A stretch of DNA of 64,000 bases. Source: Dactylonectria macrodidyma (lineage: Eukaryota; Ascomycota; Sordariomycetes; Hypocreales; Nectriaceae). The stretch spans positions 248,001 through 312,000 of the forward strand of contig JAGMUV010000031.1 of assembly GCA_020744425.1 (NCBI GenBank), read 5' to 3'. Numbering within the stretch: position 1 is the stretch's first letter; each line of letters opens with the position of its first letter. The notes under the pieces are model-generated. The model did not search any database, was not told where the DNA came from, and was given only the letters and a program-made list of their open reading frames with translations. Below, one piece after another: positions 1 to 9,495 of the stretch. The position numbers were made by a program, and so were the translations under genes.

Positions 1-1688
1 GCCAACGAGTGGGTGGATAGCTGGAAAAAGCCGATGGGTCGAACATCACGTCTGCGAACTTGGGAAGGAACCTATGCCTCAGAGATCTACCTGTTTATTG
101 CAATACTGATTTATATGGGAATACACATAGAAAAGACGTTGAAGACCTATTGGAGTTCCCCTCAGCCCGGTTCACAAGGCGCAGAACACTCATTTATCAA
201 GTTCATTCCCTACTGGAAGTTTCAGCTCATCCACCGTCATCTCCGCCCTTTTGACCACACCAAGATCGATGAGACCGATGAGGAACACCTACCAGAGGTG
301 TTCCAAGGCATTGAAGAGTGGTCTAACCACATACAAGCAGTCTCAGCCGAGCTTTTAACTGCTGGGTCTCACCTTGCCGTGGATGAGTGCATGGTTGGTT
401 ATACGGGGAAATGTGACGCCAAAACAACGGTCAAGGGCAAGCCAGAACCAGTGGGATTCAAGATCTGGGTTATCGCCCAACAGGGCTTCTTTCTTCGCTG
501 GCTTTGGCACATCAGAGATGCGACTTATGGCCCCGTTGGCATCGAGCTTCCACCGAAGAAGTCATCCACACGTTCTCAGGGCCGGGGCGCTTCCAAGGCC
601 GCAGGGAAAGAGCTAGCCAGGGAAGAGAAGCCCATTGCCTTGAACCCGACCCAAGCCGTCGTCATTGCCCTAGCAAATCTACTGCCAAAAGCGACATATC
701 ATGTCTTCATCGATAACCTCTTCTCGTCATCAGGTCTCCTCCGCAGTCTTCGGAATCACGGCCACGGAGCCACAGGCACGGCCCGCAAGAACAGCGGCAT
801 CTACAAGGAATTGGCAGAGGATAAGGGCAATGACGGCAAGGTCAAGAGAAGCTACGAATTTAACAAGGTCAAGGCGATACCGACCCCTGACAATAAGGTA
901 CCAATTTCTGACACTTTTACTTTGAAAATCCCTACTAATCTGTCGTCATTCTATATCCCTAGGTCAACCATATCGCTTGGAAAGACAACAAGCTTGTGTT
1001 ATTTATGACAACCGTGTTCACTGGCGCCGACGATGAGCGAGTTGAACGCCAAAGGAGGAAGCCGTCGTCACGCAAGCCCGAGGCCAAGCCAATACGCCAA
1101 TTCTTTGGTGACGAAGCTGTCAAGATAGTTCAAATCCCGACGGTCGCTGCTGCTTATAACGAAGAAATGAATCATGTTGACCGTGGTGATCAGTTGAGGT
1201 CATATTATGAGTATAGGCATCCCCTACGCCGCGGTGCTTGGCAGGCACTTTGCTGGACCTTCCTCCTAGATGTGGCCCTTGTTAACAGTTATCTTCTTCA
1301 GCGTTACGGGCAGCCACGTTGGAAGCGATATACGAATCATAGGGAATGGCGAGAGTGCATTTATAATGCATTATTCAACACATACGGTCATGAAAGTCAG
1401 TCAAGGAAGAGATATCGCGCAGGGGAGGAATTGGACGATGAGGGCACCGAAACACGGCCAATTGAGCATAATCTTGTCCGTCGGAAGAACCCTGTGGATT
1501 GCGTATGCTGTCAGGGCTTTCGGCAAGGTCAAGTGAGGTCAAAAGGTCAGAAAAGGAGGAAGCCGTTGGGGCCGGGTGATGCTAACAAGATCCGGGTAGG
1601 GACGAGATATTGGTGTAGTGTGTGCCAAGTCGCGTTATGTAACAATGACTACTGTTGGTACATCTATCACAATAGAAAAAAGGCGTAA
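1..1688 (+). CDS. piggyBac transposase (5'-partial), one 65-bp intron
   Basis: The reading frame is open from base 1 (Ala-Asn-Glu-Trp-Val) to 897. A GTACCA...CTAG intron at 898-962 then joins it in frame to 963-1688. This is a DDE_Tnp_1_7 (piggyBac) transposase, a cut-and-paste enzyme acting in the nucleus. The three catalytic aspartates are visible in AVDECMVGYTG, FIDNLFSS and NHVDRGDQLRSYY. The C-terminus is a cysteine-rich zinc-binding tail (CVCC, CSVCQVALC) as is usual in this family. About the first 105 residues lie outside the window, judging from the full copy. No frameshift or stop is seen, so the enzyme may be functional if the left end is intact. Confidence 0.93.
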
Positions 1689-1772
1689 TAAGATGTACCT
1701 TTAATTTGCGGCATTTTAATTGGCCTGACCCCTCAAAAGCTACCGAGGTGTTGTCTTGTGAGCACTCGTGGG
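1..1772 (+). mobile_element. piggyBac-type DNA transposon, copy 1 (left part outside window)
   Basis: The window opens inside this element; only its 3' four-fifths is present. It ends in the terminal inverted repeat at 1745-1772, the same 28-bp sequence (CCCACGAGTGCTCACAAGAC and eight more bases on the other strand) that bounds the complete copy at 6962-9179. Where the two copies overlap their predicted proteins are identical, so at least one transposed recently. The outer bases read GGGATAA. The canonical TTAA target duplication cannot be tested because the left end is missing. The copy lies only 70 bp before the start codon of the DUF3716-like gene of element A, so it is probably inserted in that gene's promoter. 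Confidence 0.93.
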
Positions 1773-1841
1773 ATAATAATGGAATTCCGCTTCGTAAGAC
1801 CCGCATCGAAACCAAATCCCCAATTAACCACTACATCAGCC

Positions 1842-2492
1842 ATGTCATCAACAATATCCAGCTCATCCCTCCCCTCTATCCCGACTACGGCTCCTCAGCC
1901 TACGGATCCTCTCGAATTGACATCCTGGGCTCTAGCCAAGGCGCAACTAATACGACCTCATAAAGTCTCGAAGTTCCAGGAGCCATATCGCCTTCCCCGA
2001 CCCTTACAGCTGAATACTAGGTCAAGACAAGGCCGGTCATCTATTCCCAAGCTTGATCTGACCCGTACGCAAAATATCAATGCCATCCTCATCTTTATCT
2101 ACGGGATAAAGCGGGATACCCCCTGTCATCACTGTGCCAGAGGCAATGGGATCTTCCAGGGATGCTACACTGAGAGTAGTATCGCTACTGGCGCATGCGC
2201 CAATTGCGCATACTCGTCGCGCGGGATTACCTGTTCGTTCCATCGTAAGTTGCTACTATTTCTCTGGGTATACTCCGTACACAAGACGCTGACCAAGAGT
2301 CTAGGGCATACCAAGAGTCAACGCCGCAGCAAGAGGCAGGAGTCAGAGGATATTATTAGTACAATTACGCCAATGCAATGGCGCGCTCTAGGGGAGGAAT
2401 TACTACGGCGAGCAGCGGCTAAGAAGGAAATTCACGCATCGCCAGACGAGAATGATCTAGTATCAGACAATTGGTTCCATAGGGATCATTGA
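1842..2492 (+). CDS. Element A gene A: DUF3716-like cysteine-cluster protein, two exons
   Basis: Start chosen at the ATG at 1842 because the homologue in element C begins at the equivalent point; the frame upstream runs into the piggyBac repeat. Exon 1 is 1842-2244. A 60-bp intron GTAAGT...CTAG (2245-2304) is a multiple of three, so the frame stays open through it. Exon 2 is 2305-2492, giving 196 aa. The conserved core has SWALAKAQL near residue 28, LDLTRTQNI near 71, and a cysteine cluster CHHCARGNGIFQGC followed by GACANCAYSSRGITCSFH (residues 95-134). It resembles fungal DUF3716 (recalled, not searched). The tail is basic (KSQRRSKRQ). The function is unknown; DNA binding for transposition or regulation is inferred from the cysteine cluster and basic tail. 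Confidence 0.75.
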   Translation: MSSTISSSSLPSIPTTAPQPTDPLELTSWALAKAQLIRPHKVSKFQEPYRLPRPLQLNTRSRQGRSSIPKLDLTRTQNINAILIFIYGIKRDTPCHHCARGNGIFQGCYTESSIATGACANCAYSSRGITCSFHRKLLLFLWVYSVHKTLTKSLGHTKSQRRSKRQESEDIISTITPMQWRALGEELLRRAAAKKEIHASPDENDLVSDNWFHRDH

Positions 2493-2802
2493 TGGCACCA
2501 GTCGATTGATGAGAATTTATCTAAAGAACAAAGGAAATTGAACAGCCATGTGTTCGGGCACAGTCATTTCAGCTCATGTCGTTAGGATTGGAATCCTTGA
2601 TGCGACAAGGCGGATGTGAAACCGGATACACGACCCCAAAGTACGGGCCGCGTTTCATTTCCAGTCGCACGAACCTAGTAGTGATATGCGACATCTAGCG
2701 CTTATCGGTGTAGGACAAATCAAATGCGTACGCAGATTATTTAAGCTGTAAGAATTTGCGTACGCAGATTTTTGTAATTGCTACTTTAACTACACTTTAT
2801 TA
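2493..2802. promoter_or_regulatory. Intergenic region before gene B with a duplicated TGCGTACGCA palindrome
   Basis: The palindrome TGCGTACGCA occurs at 2725-2734 and again at 2757-2766, each followed by GATT. The second copy ends 37 bp before the gene B ATG. Element C carries the same palindrome at 43607-43616, also about 37 bp upstream of its gene B. The rest of this intergenic stretch shows no gene. Confidence 0.55.
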
Positions 2803-3971
2803 ATGATGCCTTCTGATTCTTGCCCGCGTACGAATTATCTTCATTCTATTCTCCGTCGAACAAATCCGCAATGGCGGGTTTGTATGTATTGCGGAGATGA
2901 CCTTCCCCCCTTCAAGCACAAAGATCTTCACAGCCTCGAACCGTCGTCGACACGATCGATCTTACAGATGAGAGCCAACCCCCATCTCGTAATGTCCTAT
3001 CGGACACGTCCCAGCATGCCTCGGCCTCGTCTATGACTATCCCGACCGGACGACCTCGACTACCATCCGATCAACTAACAACGGCAATTAACGAGGGGAA
3101 TCAGAGCCGCAACCAGCATGCCCAAGCAACACGGAAACTGCCCAAGTCACAGCCATTCGATCTCACTATATTCTTCTATACTGGGGGTTATAAGGACATA
3201 TCACAGGGGTTACTGCAGTCAAAGAAATATCAGGCGGGCAGTCCATATCTCGCCTATAAGGTTACACATTGTTTCGTTACCGATCCTGCCCGACGATACG
3301 AGAGTCATGCCGACTTCGTGAACAGCCTTGTTCGATCAGCTACGACCGACGGCAATTTCGTTCGACTCGACTGGGAACTGATCTCAAGCTGTCAATCGAA
3401 CACACCATCGAGCATCGCCTCCTTCCCGCACGAGATCTATAACACGACCTCACTAATCGAATTTTTACACGCGACACATACCAAGATCGCCTCGCCGTTC
3501 AAGTTTACCCTCTTCTTTCTATACTCGTACGAGGTTACAAGCGATAGCGAGGATCCGTTCACTCCAGCTTCTACTCGTACGGCTAGGGGCAAGACTACTC
3601 ACACCCTATCGTCGTCGCCAACCAAACAGCCTAAGCCATCGCAGTCGAAGGCAAAGAGAACTACCGCCAAGCGAAATCGAACGTTAAGTATGCAGCCTGG
3701 TCAGTCGGAGGACATCAAGGTTGCGCTTGATATTAAGCAAGAGCCCTCGTTTAAGTTTGAGGAGGATTTCCCGGAGGAAGAGATATTCGTGCAAGATGAT
3801 CCCGGCTTTCGTATCGAGGATTTAATTGGAGAGAGTTCGGGAGATAATGTTGGGGTTAGTAAGACGGAGGATACGATTAAGGCACAGACTTCCGCAGGCG
3901 GTGCAAACGTACCTGAGTTTACTATGGTAACACGCCAGCGTACGCAGATTCGCAGAAGCCCTGATCCGTAA
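2803..3971 (+). pseudogene. Element A gene B: zinc-cluster/acidic protein with one frameshift
   Basis: Two frames together match the single 389-aa gene B of element C. Frame 1 from the ATG at 2803 gives a CPRTNYLHS start and the VCMYCGDD motif. After the C6 run at 2905-2910 the match continues in another frame (VDTIDLTDES, MTIPTGRP) and runs to 3971. Restoring continuity needs one added base (or two removed), most simply one more C in that run. The conserved middle includes INEGNQSRNQHAQATR, a CFVTDPARRYESHADFVNS block and WELIS. The C-terminal third is low-complexity, basic then acidic. It may be a true pseudogene or a homopolymer sequencing error. The function is unknown. Confidence 0.7.
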
Positions 3972-4021
3972 GAGGCTAGATATTTACTATCGAGCAAGAC
4001 TACTCTCTTTATTCCTCTCCA

Positions 4022-5628
4022 CTATCTATACTCCCCTGTGCCATCAAGCTCTCTAATACATCTATATCTAAGCCCCGAGTCTCCAACACTTGTGCTAGTC
4101 GCGCGGCCATTTTGCGGGCGCTCTAGTAACTCGACAGCTGGCGTTAACTTGCCTTGGATATATTCTCGGAGACTCGACCTTAAGAGAATATACTCATCCA
4201 TCCAGGGATACTCCGCATTCGATGGAGTCTCTGGAACCACGCCAATAGTATTACTGATAATATCAGAACAGATCGACATAGTATTCTCTGGTAAGAAGTC
4301 GTCAAGCCTCGATATCTCGTCTCGGAAGAGATCAAGGCAGGTTTGGAGCCGATCGGGCGGGATCTCTTCCGCGAAATTCCGGGCATCTGTTGAATCCAGA
4401 TCGTGGTACAGTACTGTTGGCTGACCGCCCCTGACATGGGGCCGACCGGATTGCCGCCGAATAGAATGGCTATTCCACATATGTACGAACGAGATCAAAT
4501 CGCGTCGGATTGGGTTCATGAAGATATAGAGGATAGCGACTCGATCAGCAAGAGAACCACCATCGAAAAGGCCATGTTCGGTAAGCCATTGGAAGTATAT
4601 CTAATCAAGAGGTATTAGCAGCGACCAAGATATATCAAGATAGTAATAATAAAGCTTACTCTCCAAGAGCCACATCTAGCTTGATAAAGCCGGTGCCACC
4701 AGCTCTCGATCCGCGTATTATGAACACTCCTCCCAAAGTACCAACAATCGCGGAATTCGATAGGGATAAGCTGTGACCCGACCTTCTTCTTCCGAATCCC
4801 GGAGAGATAGAAGTGGATGCCGCAGATTAAAGAGGTTTCGCCTCCTTGGTCTGACCTTAAGGCTTTTGGCATCATCCCACGCTGGGTCAAGTCATTAAGA
4901 TACTGAACGGCCACGTTCCAGCTCGTACTAGCAGAAAACCCGCAGTAAAACCAGGTAATATACCGAGAATAGGCATCGATCCCGGCATAGATCTCGAAAC
5001 CCCATTGCTTCAGCTTATCATACCCGTCAATAGACCAAACCCAGTCTGGGCCCGCGACTTTAAAATCCCGGCGATGGTATCGTGCCTTTCCCCATCGCTC
5101 AGTAACAGACTCGGGGGCAAAGTCCCTATACGTAGAATAGAGAGCATCGCGGCTGATCGTATGATGCTGCTGGCGCATGTACGTATAAAGATAACCACGA
5201 CCATAGTTCTGGATCACCGTAGATATCCGTGATTGCTCCTCAAAAAATGATCGGGCACGATCTTTGGCGATTTGTAGCTGTTCAAAGTCTTGTCGTCTAA
5301 ACATGCCGTGTTCTTTTCGAATCTTCCGTAGGCCGGCTATACTGATAGTATAACCTTCGTCTTGCAGGCGACGGAGGATAAGCTTATCCTTTAAGCAATC
5401 TTGGAAGAACATCTGCTTGATACGGTCGCGTAGAGCTGGTGATGTTGTTGTTTTAACTTGACGAGAGAGCCCCCATTCCTTGAGGTTTCGGTAGAGCGTT
5501 GAGCGACCAATGTCAATGCCATAGTCGGACGAAAGAGACTCGATAATAGACTGGATTGTTAAATCGTCCTCGTATAGGATTGTAATCTCCTGACGAAGGT
5601 GGGAAATATTAATAACTGGTCGAGGCAT
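4022..5628 (-). CDS. Element A integrase-type DDE transposase, two exons
   Basis: Exon 1 is 5628-4660 and exon 2 is 4600-4022 on the minus strand. The 59-bp intron (GTAAGC...ATTAG) keeps phase 0, giving 515 aa. The start at 5628 (MPRPVINISHLRQ) aligns with element C. Residues 1-60 look like a helix-turn-helix region. The catalytic core has WVWSIDGYDKLKQWG, ALRSDQGGET and HNTRIESWWHRL, giving a D-D-E triad. Exon 2 carries RDLISFVHMWNSHSIRRQ. The fold is of the integrase core type. It resembles eukaryotic integrase-like transposases (possibly the group called IS3EU in repeat catalogues), but that name is a guess from memory. The gene converges on gene B with a 50-bp gap. A possible LTR now starts three bases upstream of its start codon, so its promoter is probably lost. 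Confidence 0.85.
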
Positions 5629-5631
5629 TTT

Positions 5632-6466
5632 TGTAACGGTTCCAACTGAGTATATTGACAACGAGCTGGGCGATTACAACGAGTATCCTAAAGCTACGGA
5701 AGAAGAGAAGAAAAGAAGGAAAAGGGGGAAATGAAGAGAGCTCCTATTGTTGGAAGCGGCCCGGAATGAGGGGTGCCGAGATTTCAAGGGTGAGATTCAA
5801 TGCCGCAAGGCATTCCCGCCCCCCCCCCTGATAATTATATGTCACAACTATCATCAGACTCTAGGATCATGTTTGCTTTTTTGTGCCCTCATGACAGGCC
5901 ACAGGCTCGAGCCCCCTGAAGGCTCGGATCCCTGACTTAGGTCACGAGACTGTCTTTTCCTTCATGTATACAAGGGCTGATTTAGGCCCTTCAAATAGCT
6001 AGAAATCAAGAGCTTCTATTCACATCACAATGCACCCTTCCTATCCGATGCAACATTATACCAAAATTCCTATGCAACTAGGGGAATGTAGGAGTACAAA
6101 TACCCCTACTCAATCCCTCGGTTAGAAGCCTTCCTCCGTAGCTCAATGATATATCTCTTCTGCCCACGCCCTTAGTTGCACAACTCGTCTTTTGAGACCT
6201 GTCGCTCTCGAGCGTGTGTGTGTCTTCGGTGCCGGCGTTGATTGGTTAGTCGAGAGTTCAAGCCGAAACCCCTACGGGCTGGGCCCGATCAGGCCTCGGC
6301 AAGAGTCCCAACTGTTGCCCAGCCAACTATCGAGATCAACGCAGACTTCTTTTTGTCAGGCTGGAAGAATTCCAGCCCTGCGTTCCGCTCTCCTTTTCCT
6401 TAGGATTAGTTCACTCGTAGTACTCGCCATAGTTTGTTGTAAGTACACACACTTTGGACCGTTACA
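5632..6466. repeat. Candidate solo LTR or LTR-like insertion (about 835 bp)
   Basis: The segment starts TGTAACGGT and ends ACCGTTACA, a perfect 9-bp terminal inverted repeat of the TG...CA type. No long reading frame or known gene lies inside. A TATACAAGG motif near 5967 could be a promoter. The flanks (ATTTT on the left, ATAGG on the right) show no target duplication. It sits exactly between the integrase start and the middle of the first exon of the fourth element gene. In element C those points are about 1.1 kb apart, so this junction accompanies a deletion. It could instead be a DNA element with short inverted ends. Confidence 0.5.
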
Positions 6467-6552
6467 ATAGGCGAATTGTCATCGGCGGCGAGGGACTTGA
6501 ATGTCGAAACATCCTCGCCCTTGATCTTGGAATCGACGGTCGTCGCCATTGT
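6467..6552 (-). pseudogene. Element A fourth gene, N-terminal remnant only
   Basis: On the minus strand an ATG at 6552 opens MATTVDSKIKGEDVSTF and reads for about 28 codons until the LTR-like segment begins. Its position and weak similarity (opening MAxTV, then a G/S-E-[DE] stretch) match the start of the fourth gene of element C (MASTVTFALPTDLDGVP, start at 47595). The rest, including the cysteine cluster, is absent. Confidence 0.45.
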
Positions 6553-6959
6553 ATGAGCTCAATCGGGTTCGGTCGTGCTCTATGGGGCGCGTTTGGGTTC
6601 GTACGTATCCGGACAGGGTAGTTTTCTGCACGGACCTGTCGATATAAAGTTAGCGTCCTGCACAGAAAATATGTCAACGTAGAGGAAAAATGGGCAAAAG
6701 GCGCATTTGACTATAGCTTTCGCGATAGATTTTGTACAGAGAAAAACTATATCGCATGCTATAGAAGCTTCAAAAATGCGTATATCGCTATACGTATCTG
6801 AAAATGAGTGCAAGGAAGAAAAAAAAAAACACATGGTAGGAGCTGCTGATGTTTTTAGAATGGGCTGTATGACTAATTAAGCGGGGTATCCCAAAAATGG
6901 ATATGCGATAGGCAACAATCGTCATTCACCCCTAGTGTATGCCAATTGAAATTTGAGTT
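6553..6959. other. Right subterminal region of element A, no gene seen
   Basis: About 400 bp between the fourth-gene remnant and the nested piggyBac. It contains AT-rich stretches with repeated TATATCGC/GCGATA-like motifs (6716-6800), which may be subterminal transposase-binding repeats. An A10 run lies near 6822-6831. No supported reading frame is present. Confidence 0.4.
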
Positions 6960-9181
6960 ATCCCACGAGTGCTCACAAGACAACACCTCGGTAGCTTTTG
7001 AGGGGTCAGGCCAATTAAAATGCCGCAAATTAAAGGTACATCTTATTACGCCTTTTTTCTATTGTGATAGATGTACCAACAGTAGTCATTGTTACATAAC
7101 GCGACTTGGCACACACTACACCAATATCTCGTCCCTACCCGGATCTTGTTAGCATCACCCGGCCCCAACGGCTTCCTCCTTTTCTGACCTTTTGACCTCA
7201 CTTGACCTTGCCGAAAGCCCTGACAGCATACGCAATCCACAGGGTTCTTCCGACGGACAAGATTATGCTCAATTGGCCGTGTTTCGGTGCCCTCATCGTC
7301 CAATTCCTCCCCTGCGCGATATCTCTTCCTTGACTGACTTTCATGACCGTATGTGTTGAATAATGCATTATAAATGCACTCTCGCCATTCCCTATGATTC
7401 GTATATCGCTTCCAACGTGGCTGCCCGTAACGCTGAAGAAGATAACTGTTAACAAGGGCCACATCTAGGAGGAAGGTCCAGCAAAGTGCCTGCCAAGCAC
7501 CGCGGCGTAGGGGATGCCTATACTCATAATATGACCTCAACTGATCACCACGGTCAACATGATTCATTTCTTCGTTATAAGCAGCAGCGACCGTCGGGAT
7601 TTGAACTATCTTGACAGCTTCGTCACCAAAGAATTGGCGTATTGGCTTGGCCTCGGGCTTGCGTGACGACGGCTTCCTCCTTTGGCGTTCAACTCGCTCA
7701 TCGTCGGCGCCAGTGAACACGGTTGTCATAAATAACACAAGCTTGTTGTCTTTCCAAGCGATATGGTTGACCTAGGGATATAGAATGACGACAGATTAGT
7801 AGGGATTTTCAAAGTAAAAGTGTCAGAAATTGGTACCTTATTGTCAGGGGTCGGTATCGCCTTGACCTTGTTAAATTCGTAGCTTCTCTTGACCTTGCCG
7901 TCATTGCCCTTATCCTCTGCCAATTCCTTGTAGATGCCGCTGTTCTTGCGGGCCGTGCCTGTGGCTCCGTGGCCGTGATTCCGAAGACTGCGGAGGAGAC
8001 CTGATGACGAGAAGAGGTTATCGATGAAGACATGATATGTCGCTTTTGGCAGTAGATTTGCTAGGGCAATGACGACGGCTTGGGTCGGGTTCAAGGCAAT
8101 GGGCTTCTCTTCCCTGGCTAGCTCTTTCCCTGCGGCCTTGGAAGCGCCCCGGCCCTGAGAACGTGTGGATGACTTCTTCGGTGGAAGCTCGATGCCAACG
8201 GGGCCATAAGTCGCATCTCTGATGTGCCAAAGCCAGCGAAGAAAGAAGCCCTGTTGGGCGATAACCCAGATCTTGAATCCCACTGGTTCTGGCTTGCCCT
8301 TGACCGTTGTTTTGGCGTCACATTTCCCCGTATAACCAACCATGCACTCATCCACGGCAAGGTGAGACCCAGCAGTTAAAAGCTCGGCTGAGACTGCTTG
8401 TATGTGGTTAGACCACTCTTCAATGCCTTGGAACACCTCTGGTAGGTGTTCCTCATCGGTCTCATCGATCTTGGTGTGGTCAAAAGGGCGGAGATGACGG
8501 TGGATGAGCTGAAACTTCCAGTAGGGAATGAACTTGATAAATGAGTGTTCTGCGCCTTGTGAACCGGGCTGAGGGGAACTCCAATAGGTCTTCAACGTCT
8601 TTTCTATGTGTATTCCCATATAAATCAGTATTGCAATAAACAGGTAGATCTCTGAGGCATAGGTTCCTTCCCAAGTTCGCAGACGTGATGTTCGACCCAT
8701 CGGCTTTTTCCAGCTATCCACCCACTCGTTGGCTTTGAGCCACGAGATCCAGATCTTGGTGTAATGTACCCATTTCTCAACAAGGGAAATAGGTAGGAAA
8801 AGCTGGAATAGCTCGAGAGGCGTTGGAGGCAGCGTATCGATGTGAAATTCGCGCCTTGGAACATTGAAAGGTTCAAATTGCGTGCCTCGGTCTTGGGCAG
8901 CCGGGAAAACAACTATGCAGGTGGGGTCATTTGGCCACAGCCGATGACTGTGCTTTGCCTTAATAAAGCTCTTGTCATCATAGGCATTGAGAGCCTGCGC
9001 ACCCTCGGGAATCAATTGAGTACTCATTGATGAGATTGAAATGCTTCAGGGGTCTTCCAGTGGTGTTTTGGGGGGGTTAAAATGACGGATCAAACTTCCG
9101 GTACCCCGCTCGTACTCTCGTCATCGCAGGGGTCATGTGGGGCTAAGTACGGAGGTGTTGTCTTGTGAGCACTCGTGGGAT
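6960..9181 (-). mobile_element. piggyBac-type DNA transposon, copy 2 (complete)
   Basis: Bounded by perfect 28-bp inverted repeats at 6962-6989 and 9152-9179; with the adjoining AT the match is 30 bp. It is nested in the right arm of element A. The bases outside are TTAT-like on the left and ATGA on the right, so a clean TTAA duplication is not present. The element is about 2.22 kb with a single transposase gene. It is identical, as far as read, to copy 1 and lies in the opposite orientation, 3' ends facing each other. Confidence 0.93.
7046..9027 (-). CDS. piggyBac transposase (complete), two exons
   Basis: Exon 1 is 9027-7837 and exon 2 is 7771-7046, joined over a 65-bp intron (7772-7836, minus strand GTACCA...CTAG). 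The product is 638 aa, a normal length for piggyBac enzymes. The start codon ATG at 9027 gives MSTQLIPEGAQALNAYDD. The DDE_Tnp_1_7 core has catalytic aspartates in AVDECMVGY, FIDNLFSS and NHVDRGDQ. The cysteine-rich C-terminal domain (CVCC...CSVCQVALC) probably binds the terminal repeats. No stop or frameshift is visible, so this is a plausible active source copy. Confidence 0.95.
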
Positions 9182-9300
9182 GAGACCATCGAGGTTGGGA
9201 CTTCATAATATGAATAGGAAAACGTTAAAACGGGATTATTCGATATTTGTGGATGCGGTAGGGTACCCCTATTGAAGGGTTTTGAGTTATGGGACACTTT

Positions 9301-9474
9301 TGTCACGATGTGTATTTGGGTAGCAGGGCGTGTATATGGCGTATGCCTGCTATAGCAATATCCTTCTAGCTATTTTAGCATAAAGGGTGTACAGGGACTC
9401 AGAGCGGGGACTTGACACAATCAAGAACATACACACACCCAATCAGGTGCCACACACGACAAAAGCTCGTGACA
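9301..9474 (+). repeat. Solo LTR, 174 bp, with ACTTT target duplication
   Basis: Starts TGTCACGATG and ends AGCTCGTGACA. It is flanked by perfect direct repeats ACTTT at 9296-9300 and 9475-9479. The same 174-bp sequence, diverged, occurs in reverse at 20285-20458 with its own duplication. Solo LTRs arise by recombination between the two LTRs of a retrotransposon. This one splits the right terminal repeat of element A. The internal coding region of this family is not in the window. Confidence 0.9.
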
Positions 9475-9495
9475 ACTTTGCATTACAGTCAACCG

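Larger units (their letters stand above)
1773..9495. mobile_element. Element A: multi-gene integrase-type DNA transposon (left end not in window)
   Basis: A diverged relative of element C at 42409-49983 with the same gene order: DUF3716-like gene (+), gene B (+), two-exon integrase (-), then the start of the fourth gene (-). Its right terminal repeat is recognisable only after removing a later solo LTR. GGGTTTTGAG at 9277-9286 and GCATTACAGTCAACC at 9480-9494 flank that LTR, and both outer parts match the 32-bp repeat of element C. After subtracting the nested piggyBac (6960-9181) and the LTR, the distance from the fourth gene's start to the right end is about 540 bp, close to about 445 bp in element C without its pogo. 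The left terminus should lie to the left of piggyBac copy 1. Confidence 0.75.

Noticed and set aside
4022..4519. Separate small gene downstream of the integrase in elements A and C
   Set aside because: It is exon 2 of the integrase: a 49-59 bp GT-AG intron at the same position in both copies joins the frames in phase.
1..9181. Composite transposon formed by the two inverted piggyBac copies
   Set aside because: The right terminal repeat of element A lies beyond piggyBac copy 2 (at 9277-9494), so that copy is nested in element A rather than bounding a composite unit.
6956..9185. Canonical TTAA target duplication for piggyBac copy 2
   Set aside because: The flanks are TTAT and ATGA; no matching TTAA pair is present, so I did not claim one.
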